Assembly: GCF_012726265.1 (NCBI RefSeq)
Contig: NZ_JAASAG010000008.1
Location: 124,001 to 188,000 of the forward strand
Length of the DNA stretch: 64,000 nt
Source: Streptomyces sp. HNM0575
GTDB lineage: Bacteria; Actinomycetota; Actinomycetes; Streptomycetales; Streptomycetaceae
Reading direction: 5' to 3'
In this document: piece after piece, positions 9,389 to 19,317 of the stretch
How the letters are laid out: every line of letters starts with the position of its first letter
Numbering within the stretch: the first letter of the stretch is position 1
The notes under the pieces: generated by a model
Told to the model about the DNA's origin: nothing
Database searches by the model: none
What the model saw: only the letters and a program-made list of their open reading frames with translations
Translations under genes and position numbers: made by a program

Positions 9389-9699
9389 AGGGCTCTCCTA
9401 GTCGTGGTTCTTGCGCAGCCCTGCGTAGGGGTGTGGTCGGCACCCGTACGCAGTGTGACGCCGATCGTGCGGAGAGTTCTACATGCCCGTGATACCGGAG
9501 AAAAAGCCCGAATAGCCGTCAATCCTGCCTGCTTTTGCCCGAGTTGAGGCTGGGTTCGACTTCGCTCACCAGTGAAGAAGTCATTACGGAGCGGTAGGGC
9601 GTGCCCGTTTCCCGCTCTGGCGGCGCCCGTTCCGCTTCCGTCGGCCCAGACCAACCCGCTTCGCTACGCGGGTAGTTGGGACCCAAGCGTGATGGACAT
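9389..9699. promoter_or_regulatory. Promoter-side spacer of the solute-binding gene
   Basis: No gene. The ribosome site of the binding protein is at its left end. An acccgc/gcgggt hairpin lies near 9655-9675. I could not identify a convincing operator. The inferred promoter for the minus-strand gene lies here. Confidence 0.4.
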
Positions 9700-9732
9700 A
9701 TGACGGGGGGCCTTTCACAGGCCCCCCGTCAT
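9700..9732 (-). terminator. Strong terminator of the methyltransferase gene
   Basis: A perfect 14-base stem (atgacggggggcct with its complement) and a 5-base loop lie 34 bases beyond the methyltransferase stop. Confidence 0.8.
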
Positions 9733-9765
9733 GCCACCTCTGTTCCTTCACGGAAGCAGGGAAGT

Positions 9766-10431
9766 TCACCGCACCGATGTCGGATCCGGGACGCCCGCCG
9801 GGTACCGGCGCGACGGCACCGTGGCGATGCCGCGGGACGCGAACGCCCGCGGCCGGCGGGCGTGGTAGACCAGCGCGGGCGGCAGGTTCCGCCACACGGT
9901 GCGTCCCGGCACCACCTCTTCGAAGGTGGTGTGCAGCAGGTCGCGGAAGCGGAGAGCCGACGAGAGCCGCAGGGCGTGGATGTACCCGAACGTGGTGAAC
10001 GCCCCGTCCGGCGCGAGCACATCGCTCACGGCCGAGAGGATCTCGCGCTGCACGTCGTCGGAGAAGGACGCCCAGGGAAGGCCGCTGACGACCACGTCCG
10101 CCTTGTCCAGGCCGCGCTCGGCGAGCAGCCCCGGCAGCTTGGAGGCGTCGGCGTTCAGCACCTCCACGCGACGGCAGCGGTCGCGCAGCTGGTCGGCCAG
10201 CCGCGGATTGGCCTCCACGGCGAGCTGGTGTCCGCGGCCGCTCAGCTGCTCCTCGATGATGCTGGTGACCACTCCGGTCCCGGGGCCGAGTTCGACCACC
10301 ACCGGGTCGCCGAGCTCCGGCACCGGGGCGGTGACTGCTTCGGCCAATCTGGGGGAGCTGGGGGCCACCGCGCCGATTTCGGCCGGTGATCGCAGGAACT
10401 CGCGCAGCATCGTGCCGGTCTCGCTCGTCAA
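9766..10431 (-). CDS. SAM-dependent methyltransferase (phospholipid/rRNA-adenine type)
   Basis: 221 residues from a TTG preceded by gagagg; ATG 10410 is an alternative. The SAM-binding motif VELGPGTGVVT is clear. The second motif SGLPW, in the place of the NPPY/NLPY motif of KsgA-like enzymes, is typical of the phosphatidylethanolamine N-methyltransferase (COG3963) subgroup. The opening LREFLRSPAEIGAVAPSS also fits that group, which acts on membrane lipid head groups. An rRNA target is less likely. It is monocistronic, with a strong terminator. Confidence 0.8.
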   Translation of the reverse strand: MTSETGTMLREFLRSPAEIGAVAPSSPRLAEAVTAPVPELGDPVVVELGPGTGVVTSIIEEQLSGRGHQLAVEANPRLADQLRDRCRRVEVLNADASKLPGLLAERGLDKADVVVSGLPWASFSDDVQREILSAVSDVLAPDGAFTTFGYIHALRLSSALRFRDLLHTTFEEVVPGRTVWRNLPPALVYHARRPRAFASRGIATVPSRRYPAGVPDPTSVR

Positions 10432-10788
10432 CGCTCTTGCCTCTCGGGGACGTCAAGGGCTCGAGACCGGCCAGGAGCGCAGCGCCTCTGATGGCTGACT
10501 TGAGGGGCTGCGGCGGGGACGGCGCGACCTCGCGAGGACCACCGTACCCATGGATCCGGGGATCACGGGCACACCCGTGGGGCTAATGGCCGGTAACCCG
10601 CTGACCTGTGAATTCGCGTGCCGTGCAAGGCACTGGCGTATGTGGAGCATCTCCCCGAAACCTCCCGGCTGCCCGCCGATGCCGCAGGTGCGAGCGCAAC
10701 GGGACGGAAGCGGGCGAAGCCGACCAGTCGGGGTGTGATTCCAGCCACGATCGCGAACGCGGGCCCGGCGTATCGGAAAAATTTCGCG
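10432..10788. other. Intergenic region between divergent methyltransferase and TetR genes
   Basis: No gene is seen. It should contain both promoters. The right end (10760-10820) is markedly richer in A/T than the surroundings. Confidence 0.4.
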
Positions 10789-10802
10789 GCAAGAAAACTT
10801 GC
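10789..10802. promoter_or_regulatory. Candidate TetR autoregulatory operator
   Basis: gcaag and cttgc arms flank aaaa, with a near-symmetric cgcg extension on both sides. The site is about 33 bases before the TetR start, in an A/T-rich promoter-like stretch. TetR proteins usually bind such palindromes over their own promoter. Confidence 0.5.
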
Positions 10803-10834
10803 GCGCTCCGAAAAAAGTGGCCATGCTGTTTCCC

Positions 10835-11464
10835 ATGACGACCCAGGACGACGCCCGCACGGGATTGCGGGAACGCAAGAAGCAGGAGACCCGCATCGCG
10901 CTGAGCTGGGCCGCCATCCGCCTCGCGGTCGAGCGCGGGTTCGCCAACGTACGGGTGGAGGACATCGCCGCCGAAGTCGGCGTCACAGCGCGTACGTTCA
11001 ACAACTACTTCTCCGGCAAGGCCGAGGCCGTCGCCACCCGGCAGCTCGACCGTGCCCGGCGGATCGCGGGGGAGCTGCGCGACCGGCCGGCGTCGGAGCC
11101 GCTGTGGGAGGCGATCGAGCAGGCGGTCCTGGCGCAGTTGAGCCTGGGCCAGGGCGGCAACGGGCGGGGCGCCCCCGACGAGCACTGGGTCGCCGGGATC
11201 CGCCTGATGCTCACCGAGCCCGCCGTGCGGGGCGAGCTGGCCCGGATCGGGGTCGCCGAGGAGGCCGAGCTGGCCGCCGCGATCGCGGACCGTACGGGCA
11301 CCGACCTCGACCGCGACATGTATCCGCATCTGGTGGCCGCCGCCGTCAGCGGGGCGTTTCGTTGCGCCACGCTGCACTGGGTGCACACCGATGCGCCGGG
11401 TCCGGTCGCGCCGAAGCTCCAGGACGCGATCCGTCAACTCGCGGCGGGGCTGCCCGTCCCGTAG
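10835..11464 (+). CDS. TetR-family transcriptional regulator
   Basis: 209 residues from ATG 10835; ATG 10823 adds four residues. The N-terminal TetR helix-turn-helix is textbook: RKKQETRIALSWAAIRLA, then VEDIAAEVGVTARTFNNYFSGKAEA. The C-terminal ligand domain is all-helical. It precedes a membrane-protein gene on the same strand by 117 bases, which is probably its target. The 14-base palindrome just upstream suggests autoregulation. The effector is unknown. Confidence 0.92.
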   Translation: MTTQDDARTGLRERKKQETRIALSWAAIRLAVERGFANVRVEDIAAEVGVTARTFNNYFSGKAEAVATRQLDRARRIAGELRDRPASEPLWEAIEQAVLAQLSLGQGGNGRGAPDEHWVAGIRLMLTEPAVRGELARIGVAEEAELAAAIADRTGTDLDRDMYPHLVAAAVSGAFRCATLHWVHTDAPGPVAPKLQDAIRQLAAGLPVP

Positions 11465-11581
11465 CCCGCCCGCGAACCGCACCCTCCCCCGAACGCACCT
11501 CGCACCTCGCACCTTCGCAGACACCGGCGCCGATGCCGGCTTGGCCGGCGCCGCGAACACCCATGTCCCCAGGAGGACTTC

Positions 11582-12685
11582 ATGCGCCGCATCCTGCCCG
11601 CGATCGGGCTGTTCTTACTGTCGCCGCTGGTGGCGGAGTACCTGCTCGGCGACCTTCCCGTCACCGCGCTGTTCGCGCTCGTCGTGCTCGCCCCGATGTA
11701 CGGCGGCGCAGCGCTGCTGATCCGCGAGGTCTGCCGCCGCTTCGGGTGGGGCTGGCCGAGCATGCTCATCCTGGCGCTGGCGTACAGCATCCTGGAGGAG
11801 ACGATCGTCACCCAGTCGCTGTTCGACCCCGACTGGGGCGGCAGGCATCTCCATCTGCTCGACCGGGGCTACGTACCGGCGCTCGGCATCGCATTGCCGT
11901 ACACGCTGTTCGTCCTCTCCCTGCACGTCGTGTGGAGCATCTCGGTGCCGATCGTGCTGGTGGAGTCGATCGTCCACGAGCGCCGCGGCACTCCGTGGCT
12001 CGGGCGGATCGGCCTCGCGGTCGTCGCGGTCGTCTGCGCGGCCGGAGTGTCCGTGAACTTCTTCCAGTCGCGCCCACAGGGCGGGTTCACCGCCTCGACC
12101 GCCCAACTGACGGTGAGCGCACTGGTGTTGGTCGCGCTGACCGGGCTGGCGGTCTTCCTGGGGCGTCGGGCCGGCCGGAGGCGGGCGGACGGCGAGCCGT
12201 CGCGGTCGGTCGCCGGTCGGTCGGCCGCGGGGTCGTCGGCCGCCGGGCGGGTGCCGGCTCCGCTGCTGCTGGGCACGGAGTCGCTGATCCTCACCTCCGC
12301 TTTCGTCATCGCGTGGTACGGGGGCCGGCCCTCGATCCAGCCGTGGGTGTTCGCCGGTGCCGTACTCGTCGCCTGGCTCGCCGCCGTACTGCTGGTCGCC
12401 CGCTGGTCGGCCCGTACGGGCTGGACGCGGGGACACCAACTCGCCCTCGCCGGCGGCGCACTGCTGACCTACGCCTGGCACGGGTTCCAGACCAGGCCGT
12501 TCGTGCCCGCGACGCACGCGGTCCAGCTGCTGAGCCACATCGTGCTGGCGCTCGGTGCGTTGCTCGTGCTCGCGGTGGCGGCCGTACGGCTGCGTGCCGG
12601 CGAATCGCACCCGCCTCGGCCCACTGAATCCAGGGAATCCACGGAATCCGCGCCGACGTCGGCGACCGCGCACCCGGCCCGCTGA
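11582..12685 (+). CDS. Multi-spanning membrane protein with an early TTA codon
   Basis: 367 residues; the ATG is preceded by a perfect AGGAGG. About eight to nine hydrophobic segments are predicted by eye. A conserved-looking SILEETIVTQSLFDPDW stretch with adjacent glutamates lies near the third segment. The last 35 residues are a Ser/Thr/Glu/Pro tail. Codon 12 (11615-11617) is TTA, so translation should depend on bldA tRNA if this is a Streptomyces. No known family is assigned. Its position after a TetR gene suggests a regulated transporter- or sensor-like role. Confidence 0.85.
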   Translation: MRRILPAIGLFLLSPLVAEYLLGDLPVTALFALVVLAPMYGGAALLIREVCRRFGWGWPSMLILALAYSILEETIVTQSLFDPDWGGRHLHLLDRGYVPALGIALPYTLFVLSLHVVWSISVPIVLVESIVHERRGTPWLGRIGLAVVAVVCAAGVSVNFFQSRPQGGFTASTAQLTVSALVLVALTGLAVFLGRRAGRRRADGEPSRSVAGRSAAGSSAAGRVPAPLLLGTESLILTSAFVIAWYGGRPSIQPWVFAGAVLVAWLAAVLLVARWSARTGWTRGHQLALAGGALLTYAWHGFQTRPFVPATHAVQLLSHIVLALGALLVLAVAAVRLRAGESHPPRPTESRESTESAPTSATAHPAR

Positions 12686-12775
12686 CCCGCCTCACCGATC
12701 CGTCGCCTCACCGATCCGTCGGCCCCTGGCCTCGCAGGACCCCGGCGGCCCTGCCGCCGCCCGCGCGCGGGATGC

Positions 12776-14002
12776 TCAGCAACCACGCGAGCGGGCAAGG
12801 TGATCCGCCACCGTCCGGGACGGGTGGACGGAGAGCTGCACGCCGTCGGCGAGCCGGTAGGGCCGGGTGGCCACGACGGCGCCGAGCAGGCGGCGGAGCC
12901 GGCTGACCTCCGCCCGCACGGTGACGAGGTGGTCGGGGTCGCCGAACAGGGCCCGGCTCAGCGCGGCCGCGGTCAGTCCGTCCGGTCCGGCCGCGTGCAG
13001 CAGAAGCAGGATCTCGGCGTGGCGCCGGGTGATGCTCCGGCGCCAGCCGGCGTCGCCTGAACTCGCCCGCAGCACCGGCGTCCTGGACAGATCGAGGCCG
13101 AGCAGCACGGTACGGGCGCGGCCCAGCGGGCGTACGAGCCAGCCGTGTGCCAGCTTCTCCGGCAGCCAAGTGCCCAGGCCGGGCACGGCGATCGCCTGCC
13201 CGGCCCGCGGCGCGGCGATCCGGTCGCCCACGGCAACGCCCGTGCGGTGCGCGACCCAGCCGTCGTCGTCCACCACCATGGACGGTTCCGTGCTCCCGGC
13301 CAGCAGCGGTTCGGCGAGCTGCCTCAGCGCGTCCAGCCGTTTCTGGTGCGACAGCCACAACTCCGCCTGGGCCAGCCGCGTCGCCGTCTCGACCAGCACA
13401 CCGACCGCGGGGTGCAGGGCCAGCGCGGGACCGCTGACGTCGATGACTCCGAGCACGTCACCGGTGCGCGGGTCGTGGATCGGTGAGGCGCTGCAATACC
13501 AGGCGTGCTGGCCCTGTTCGAAGTGCTCGCCGGCGAGGAGTTCGACGGGTGCGGCCTCGGCGAGCGCGGTTCCGATCGCGTTCGTGCCGACCTTGGCCTC
13601 GGTCCAGTCCGCGCCCTCGGTGAACTCGAGCTCGTCGGCCCGGCGGCGGACGGCGGAAGTGCCCGCCCGCCACAGGACGGCGCCGTCGGCGTCGGTCACG
13701 ACGAGCATCATGGTCGCCGCGTCCGAGGAGGCGTTGAACATCTTGGCGATGCGGTCGACGACGTCGCGCAGCGGCGAGTCGTGACGCCGGCGTGCGACCT
13801 CGTCCTCCGAGAAGAAGTCGCGCTTGTTCACGCGGTCCGCGGTCAGGCCGAGTTGCAGCATCCGCGACCAGGAGTGGGAGACGACGTCGCGCGGACGCAC
13901 CGGCGGGGGCGTGCCGGACATGACCGCCTCATGCATCCGGACCAGGTCCCTGGCATGGGTCGGGAGGTTCCGGCCCTGTGGGACGGCACCGCGCACGCGC
14001 AC
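12776..14002 (-). CDS. GAF-domain transcriptional regulator with C-terminal winged helix
   Basis: 408 residues from a GTG at 14002 with GGAGG five bases upstream. An upstream TTG at 14065 is open but has no ribosome site. The N-terminal helical part and GAF domain include FTEGADWTEAKVGTNAIGTAL and SASPIHDPRTGDVLGVIDVSG, as in AcoR/LuxR-type GAF activators. The C-terminus (WRRSITRRHAEILLLLHAAG...RAEVSRLRRLLGAVV) is a winged-helix DNA-binding domain. It has no sigma-54 AAA domain. It is divergent from the flavin monooxygenase at 14172 and is a plausible activator of it. Confidence 0.85.
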   Translation of the reverse strand: MRVRGAVPQGRNLPTHARDLVRMHEAVMSGTPPPVRPRDVVSHSWSRMLQLGLTADRVNKRDFFSEDEVARRRHDSPLRDVVDRIAKMFNASSDAATMMLVVTDADGAVLWRAGTSAVRRRADELEFTEGADWTEAKVGTNAIGTALAEAAPVELLAGEHFEQGQHAWYCSASPIHDPRTGDVLGVIDVSGPALALHPAVGVLVETATRLAQAELWLSHQKRLDALRQLAEPLLAGSTEPSMVVDDDGWVAHRTGVAVGDRIAAPRAGQAIAVPGLGTWLPEKLAHGWLVRPLGRARTVLLGLDLSRTPVLRASSGDAGWRRSITRRHAEILLLLHAAGPDGLTAAALSRALFGDPDHLVTVRAEVSRLRRLLGAVVATRPYRLADGVQLSVHPSRTVADHLARSRGC

Positions 14003-14171
14003 CACCACCTCCGGGCTACCGCACCATCGCGTCAGCCGCTTCAGGATAGGAGCGGGCCGGGCCAATAACCACGGCCGTGCGCGCGTGCAATTCGATGCAA
14101 CCCTTGTCGACGGATCCCCGGTCGGCGTGTGATCGGCACTACGGCATGAGCGCCGATCGGAGGGAGTCGCG

Positions 14172-15989
14172 ATGACACAGACGATGGACGCGGCGCAGCA
14201 GGAGCGTTCCCCTCAGACGCGTGCGGACGACTGGCTCGCCCGGTTCGAGTCCGCACTCGTGGCCCGCGATGTGGAGGCCGCAGCCTCGCTGTTCGCCGTC
14301 GACAGCTACTGGCGGGACCTGGTGGCCTTCACCTGGAACATCAAGACCGTGGAGGGGCGGGCCGGAGTCGCGGACCTGCTCACGGCATGCCTCGGCAACA
14401 CCGATCCGTCCGGTTTCCGTACCACCGAGACGCCGGCGGAGGCGGACGGCGTCGTCGAGGCGTGGATCGAGTTCGAGACCGCGGCCGGTCGGGCGACGGG
14501 CCATCTGCGGCTCAAGGACGAGGGCGCGTGGACGCTGCTGACCAGCCTTCGCGAGCTGAAGGACTTCCCCGAGCCACGCGGCGACCTGCGGCCCACGGGC
14601 ACGCGGCACGGAGCGGTCGAGAACCGCCTGTCCTGGTCCGAGGAGCGTGAACTGGAGCAGGAGGAACTGGGTTACGGCCGGCAGCCGTTCACGGTCGTCA
14701 TCGGCGGTGGCCAGGGCGGGATCGCACTCGGCGCCCGGTTGCGTCAGCTGGGCGTGCCGGCCCTGGTCGTGGAGCGCAACGACCGGCCGGGCGACTCCTG
14801 GCGGAAGCGCTACAAGAGCCTGTGCCTGCACGACCCCGTCTGGTACGACCACCTTCCCTACCTGCCCTTCCCGGACAACTGGCCGGTGTTCGCGCCGAAG
14901 GACAAGATCGCGGACTGGCTCGAGATGTACACCCGGGTCATGGACGTGCCGTACTGGACGCGTTCGGAGGTCACTTCGGCCGCGTACGACGAGACGACCG
15001 GGACCTGGACGGTCGTGGTCGACAGGGACGGCGAGGAAGTCGTGCTCACGCCCCGCCACCTCGTGTTCGCCACCGGCATGTCCGGCAAGCCCAACGTGCC
15101 CTCGTTTCCCGGCGCGGACGAGTTCGAGGGGGACCAGCACCACTCGTCGCAGCACCCGGGCCCGGACCGGTACGCCGGTAAGAAGGCGGTCGTGATCGGC
15201 TCCAACAACTCCGCGCACGACATCTGCGCGGCGCTGTGGGAACACGGTGCCGACGTGACGATGGTCCAGCGTTCCTCGACGCACATCGTGAAGTCGGACT
15301 CGCTGATGGACCTGGGCCTCGGGGATCTCTATTCCGAACGCGCCGTACGCGCGGGCATGACCACCGACAAGGCCGACATGGTCTTCGCGTCGCTGCCCTA
15401 CCGGATCATGCACGAGTTCCAGACACCGATCTACGACAGGATCCGCGAGCGCGACGCCGACTTCTACGAGCGCCTCGCCGAGGCCGGCTTCGAGCACGAC
15501 TGGGGCGACGACGGGTCGGGCCTGTTCATGAAGTACCTGCGCCGCGGCTCGGGTTACTACATCGACGTTGGCGCGGCCGAGCTCGTGGCCGACGGCAGCA
15601 TCAAGCTCGCCCACGGACAGGTCGACCGCCTGACCCGGACCGGTGTCGTGCTCGCCGACGGCACCGAACTGGACGCCGACCTCGTCGTGTACGCCACCGG
15701 GTACGGCTCCATGAACGGCTGGGTCGCCGACCTGTGCGGCCAGGAGATGGCGGACCGGGTCGGCAAGTGCTGGGGACTCGGCTCCGACACCACCAAGGAC
15801 CCCGGCCCTTGGGAAGGCGAGCAGCGCAACATGTGGAAGCCCACCCAGCAGCCGGGCCTGTGGTTCCACGGCGGCAACCTGCACCAGTCCCGGCACTATT
15901 CGCTGTATCTCGCCCTACAGCTCAAGGCGCGCTACGAAGGCGTCCCCACCCCGGTCCACGGCCTCCAGGAGGTCCATCACCTCGCCTGA
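14172..15989 (+). CDS. Flavin-containing monooxygenase with N-terminal NTF2/SnoaL-like domain
   Basis: 605 residues; the ATG is preceded by cggaggg. Residues about 15-135 look like a SnoaL/NTF2 fold (WLARFESALVARDVEAAASLF). An FAD Rossmann site starts near 174 (VVIGGGQGGIALG), and an NADPH site appears later as VVIGSNNSAHD. Together these define a class-B flavin monooxygenase; the usual FMO fingerprint His is present in FEGDQHHSSQH. Such enzymes oxygenate N, S or carbonyl groups using NADPH and O2. The substrate is unknown. The GAF regulator is transcribed divergently. Confidence 0.9.
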   Translation: MTQTMDAAQQERSPQTRADDWLARFESALVARDVEAAASLFAVDSYWRDLVAFTWNIKTVEGRAGVADLLTACLGNTDPSGFRTTETPAEADGVVEAWIEFETAAGRATGHLRLKDEGAWTLLTSLRELKDFPEPRGDLRPTGTRHGAVENRLSWSEERELEQEELGYGRQPFTVVIGGGQGGIALGARLRQLGVPALVVERNDRPGDSWRKRYKSLCLHDPVWYDHLPYLPFPDNWPVFAPKDKIADWLEMYTRVMDVPYWTRSEVTSAAYDETTGTWTVVVDRDGEEVVLTPRHLVFATGMSGKPNVPSFPGADEFEGDQHHSSQHPGPDRYAGKKAVVIGSNNSAHDICAALWEHGADVTMVQRSSTHIVKSDSLMDLGLGDLYSERAVRAGMTTDKADMVFASLPYRIMHEFQTPIYDRIRERDADFYERLAEAGFEHDWGDDGSGLFMKYLRRGSGYYIDVGAAELVADGSIKLAHGQVDRLTRTGVVLADGTELDADLVVYATGYGSMNGWVADLCGQEMADRVGKCWGLGSDTTKDPGPWEGEQRNMWKPTQQPGLWFHGGNLHQSRHYSLYLALQLKARYEGVPTPVHGLQEVHHLA

Positions 15990-15996
15990 GCCGGAC

Positions 15997-16031
15997 GGCC
16001 GGGCCCGGGCCGGACCGGCGCGGGCCCGGCC
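15997..16031. terminator. Bidirectional terminator, monooxygenase/serine deaminase
   Basis: Perfect 10-base arms ggccgggccc and gggcccggcc with a 15-base loop lie between two convergent genes. Confidence 0.65.
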
Positions 16032-16053
16032 GACCTGGCAGGAGGCGGCCGGC

Positions 16054-17451
16054 TCAGCACTCGATGACGTTGACCGCGAGGCCGCCGCGGGCCGTCTCCT
16101 TGTACTTGACCTTCATGTCGGCCCCGGTGTCCTTCATCGTCTTGATCGCCTTGTCCAGGGACACGTGATGCCGGCCGTCGCCGCGCAGCGCCATGCGGGC
16201 GGCGGTCACGGCCTTCACGGCCGCCATGCCGTTGCGCTCGATGCACGGGATCTGCACCAGCCCGCCGATCGGATCGCAGGTCAGTCCGAGGTTGTGCTCG
16301 ATGCCGATCTCCGCGGCGTTCTCCACCTTCTCCGGGCCGCCGCCCAGCACCTCGGCGAGGCCGCCCGCCGCCATCGAGCAGGCCGAGCCGACCTCGCCCT
16401 GGCAGCCCACCTCGGCGCCGGAGATCGAGGCGTTCTCCTTGAAGAGCAGTCCGACGGCCCCGGCGGCCAGCAGGAAACGCACGATGCCGTCCTCGTCGGC
16501 ACCGGGCACGAACTCGGTGTAGTAGTGCAGCACCGCCGGGATGATGCCCGCCGCTCCGTTGGTCGGCGCGGTGACGACGCGCCCGCCCGCCGCGTTCTCC
16601 TCGTTCACCGCCATCGCGTAGAGCGTCAGCCACTCCGTGGCGTGAGCCGCGCGGTCGCCCTCGGACCTCAGCTGGCGTGCGGCGGTAGCCGCCCTGCGGC
16701 GCACCTTCAGGCCGCCCGGCAGGATGCCCTCACGGCTCAGCCCGCGCGCGACGCACGCCCGCATGACCTCCCAGATCTCCAGCAGCCCGGCGCGGATCTC
16801 CTCCTCGGAGCGCCACGCCTTCTCGTTCCGGAGCATCAGCTCGGAGACGGACAGCCCGGTCTCCCGGGTGAGCCGCAGCAGTTCGTCACCGGTGCGGAAG
16901 GAGTGCCGCAGCACGGTGTCGTCGGGCTTGATGCGGGCGCCGGCCTCGTCCCCCTCGCCGAGCACGGTCTCGTCGACGACGAAGCCGCCGCCCACCGAGT
17001 AGTACGTCTTCTCCAGCAGCGCGGCGCCGGAGGCGTCGCGGGCGAGGAGCGTCATGCCGTTCGCGTGGTACGGCAGCGAGCGGCGCCGGTGCAGGATCAG
17101 CTGGGACGCCTCGTCGAAGCCGATCTCATGGGCGTCCCCTATGTCCGCGGCCAGCAGCCGCAGCCGCTTCGAGGAACGGATCCGCTCCACCCTGTCGTCG
17201 GCGCCCTCGACGTCGACGGTGCGCGGCGACTCGCCCTCCAGCCCCAGCATCACGGCCTTCGCGGTGCCGTGCCCGTGGCCGGTCGCGCCGAGCGAGCCGT
17301 ACAGCTCGGCACGTACGGACGCGGTGTGGGCCAGCACGCCCTCGTTCTTCAGGCGGCGGGCGAACATGCGGGCTGCGCGCATCGGGCCGACCGTGTGGGA
17401 GCTGGACGGGCCGATGCCGATGGAGAAGAGGTCGAAGACGGAGACCGCCAT
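16054..17451 (-). CDS. sdaA: L-serine ammonia-lyase (serine deaminase)
   Basis: 465 residues; the ATG has GGAGGC upstream. It opens with [27 protein letters not shown], the start of single-chain bacterial serine dehydratases. The 4Fe-4S ligand cysteines lie in the [16 protein letters not shown] and LTCDPIGG stretches. It converts L-serine to pyruvate and ammonia in the cytosol. It is the last gene of the gcvT-gcvH-glyA-sdaA block, 75 bases after glyA, so serine made from glycine can be drained to pyruvate. The enzyme is oxygen-labile in this family. Confidence 0.95.
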   Translation of the reverse strand: MAVSVFDLFSIGIGPSSSHTVGPMRAARMFARRLKNEGVLAHTASVRAELYGSLGATGHGHGTAKAVMLGLEGESPRTVDVEGADDRVERIRSSKRLRLLAADIGDAHEIGFDEASQLILHRRRSLPYHANGMTLLARDASGAALLEKTYYSVGGGFVVDETVLGEGDEAGARIKPDDTVLRHSFRTGDELLRLTRETGLSVSELMLRNEKAWRSEEEIRAGLLEIWEVMRACVARGLSREGILPGGLKVRRRAATAARQLRSEGDRAAHATEWLTLYAMAVNEENAAGGRVVTAPTNGAAGIIPAVLHYYTEFVPGADEDGIVRFLLAAGAVGLLFKENASISGAEVGCQGEVGSACSMAAGGLAEVLGGGPEKVENAAEIGIEHNLGLTCDPIGGLVQIPCIERNGMAAVKAVTAARMALRGDGRHHVSLDKAIKTMKDTGADMKVKYKETARGGLAVNVIEC

Positions 17452-17526
17452 GGCAGGCGCCTCCTTTCCGTGCGGGGCCGTGCCGCCGCGGCGCGGAGCG
17501 TCCGCGCCGCGGCGGCAGGGGGCGTG

Positions 17527-18801
17527 CTACTCGCCCAGGCCGGGGTAGAGGGGGTGCTTCTCGGTGAGCGCGGTGACGCGGGCGCTCAGCGACTTCGCCT
17601 TGTCCTCGTCGAAACCGGGGAGCAGCGCCTCGGCGATGACGTCGGCGACCTCGCGGAAATCCTCCTCCTGGAAGCCGCGGGTGGCCAGCGCAGGAGTGCC
17701 GATGCGCAGCCCGGAGGTGACCATGGGCGGGCGCGGGTCGTTCGGGACGGCATTCCGGTTGACCGTGATGCCGATCTCGTGGAGGCGGTCCTCGGCCTGC
17801 TGGCCGTCCAGGTCGCTGTCGCGCAGGTCGACGAGGATCAGATGGACGTCCGTGCCGCCGGAGAGCACGGAGACGCCCGCGTCCACCGTGTCCTGCTTCA
17901 GCAGCCGCTCGGCCAGCAGCCGGGCGCCGTCCACGGTGCGCTGCTGGCGCTCCTTGAACTCCTCCGACGCCGCGATCTTGAACGAGACCGCCTTCGCCGC
18001 GATGACGTGCTCCAGCGGGCCGCCCTGCTGGCCGGGGAAGACCGCGGAGTTGATCTTCTTGGCGTGCTCCTTCCTGGAGAGGATCACGCCGCCGCGCGGC
18101 CCGCCGAGGGTCTTGTGCGTCGTGGTGGTGACCACGTCGGCGTACGGCACGGGGGACGGGTGCAGTCCGGCCGCGACCAGGCCCGCGAAGTGCGCCATGT
18201 CGACCATGAGCAGGGCGCCGACCTCGTCCGCGATGCGGCGGAAGGCGGCGAAGTCGAGCTGCCGGGGGTACGCGGACCAGCCGGCGATGATCATCTGCGG
18301 ACGGTGCTCGCGTGCGAGCCGCTCGACCTCGTCCATGTCGACCCGGCTGGTCTCCTCGTCCACGCGGTAGGCGACGACGTTGTAGAGCTTGCCGGAGAAG
18401 TTGATCTTCATGCCGTGCGTGAGGTGACCGCCGTGGGCCAGGTCCAGGCCCATGATCGTGTCGCCGGGCTTGAGCAGGGCGAACATGGCCGCGGCGTTGG
18501 CGGAGGCGCCGGAGTGCGGCTGCACGTTCGCGGCGTCCGCGCCGAAGAGGGCCTTGATGCGCTCGCGGGCGATGTCCTCGATGACGTCTACGTGTTCGCA
18601 GCCGCCGTAGTAGCGGCGCCCCGGGTAGCCCTCGGCGTACTTGTTGGTGAGGACGGAGCCCTGGGCCTCCAGGGACGCCACGGGGGCGAAGTTCTCCGAC
18701 GCGATCATTTCGAGGGTGGACTGCTGGCGGTGGAGTTCGGCGTCGACGGCGGCGGCGACGTCCGGGTCGACCTCGTGGAGAGAGCTGTTCAGAAGCGACA
18801 T
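17527..18801 (-). CDS. glyA: Serine hydroxymethyltransferase
   Basis: 424 residues from the ATG at 18801, which has AGGGATGG upstream and gives the normal [13 protein letters not shown] start; an in-frame ATG 45 bases further out adds an atypical tail. PLP-binding Lys lies in [22 protein letters not shown]-type ([10 protein letters not shown]) and [13 protein letters not shown] motifs are present. It interconverts serine and glycine with tetrahydrofolate. Co-directional with gcvT and gcvH behind a glycine riboswitch, it makes the block a glycine-to-serine route, completed by serine deaminase. Confidence 0.97.
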   Translation of the reverse strand: MSLLNSSLHEVDPDVAAAVDAELHRQQSTLEMIASENFAPVASLEAQGSVLTNKYAEGYPGRRYYGGCEHVDVIEDIARERIKALFGADAANVQPHSGASANAAAMFALLKPGDTIMGLDLAHGGHLTHGMKINFSGKLYNVVAYRVDEETSRVDMDEVERLAREHRPQMIIAGWSAYPRQLDFAAFRRIADEVGALLMVDMAHFAGLVAAGLHPSPVPYADVVTTTTHKTLGGPRGGVILSRKEHAKKINSAVFPGQQGGPLEHVIAAKAVSFKIAASEEFKERQQRTVDGARLLAERLLKQDTVDAGVSVLSGGTDVHLILVDLRDSDLDGQQAEDRLHEIGITVNRNAVPNDPRPPMVTSGLRIGTPALATRGFQEEDFREVADVIAEALLPGFDEDKAKSLSARVTALTEKHPLYPGLGE

Positions 18802-18936
18802 GGAACCATCCCTGGTGGCAGGCCGGTCGGGCACATTGGCGGACATACGGGCGGGCGTGCGTCCGAGCGCGTAAGCGAGCGGTCGCGGGTCGTCGGGCGT
18901 ACGGCGTGCGGCGTGCGGATCCTGAGCGGCCGGGCG

Positions 18937-19317
18937 TCAGCTCCCCGCGGTGAACGAGGCGTACTCGTCGGCGGACAGCAGGCCGTCCGGCTCGTCCGAG
19001 ACGCGCACCTTGAACAGCCAGCCGCCCTCGAACGGGGCGGAGTTGACCAGCGCCGGATCGTCCACGACGTCCTGGTTGATCTCCGTGATCTCGCCGGAGA
19101 CCGGCGCGTACAGATCGCTGACCGACTTGGTCGACTCCAGTTCGCCGCAGGGCTCGCCCGCGGTGACCGTGTCCCCGGTCTCGGGGAGCTGTACGAAGAC
19201 GACGTCGCCGAGGGCGTCGGCGGCGTGGGCCGTGATCCCGACCGTCGAGACGCCGTCCTCGGCGTCCGACAGCCACTCGTGCTCCTTGCTGTAGCGCAGC
19301 TGCTGGGGGTTGCTCAT
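18937..19317 (-). CDS. gcvH: Glycine cleavage system H protein (lipoyl carrier)
   Basis: 126 residues, standard length; AGGAG lies nine bases before the ATG. The lipoylated Lys lies in [14 protein letters not shown]. GcvH shuttles the aminomethyl group from the P protein to the T protein in the cytosol. It sits between gcvT and glyA with 135-200-base spacers. The decarboxylase gene gcvP is not in this window. Confidence 0.97.
   Translation of the reverse strand: MSNPQQLRYSKEHEWLSDAEDGVSTVGITAHAADALGDVVFVQLPETGDTVTAGEPCGELESTKSVSDLYAPVSGEITEINQDVVDDPALVNSAPFEGGWLFKVRVSDEPDGLLSADEYASFTAGS

Noticed and set aside
12776-15989. Natural-product cluster built on the monooxygenase, regulator and exporter genes
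   Set aside because: There are no polyketide, peptide, terpene or RiPP core genes in the window; the DrrAB pair is 46 kb away.
18802-18846. Longer GlyA start giving 15 extra residues
   Set aside because: The extra segment lacks family similarity and the inner ATG has the ribosome site.
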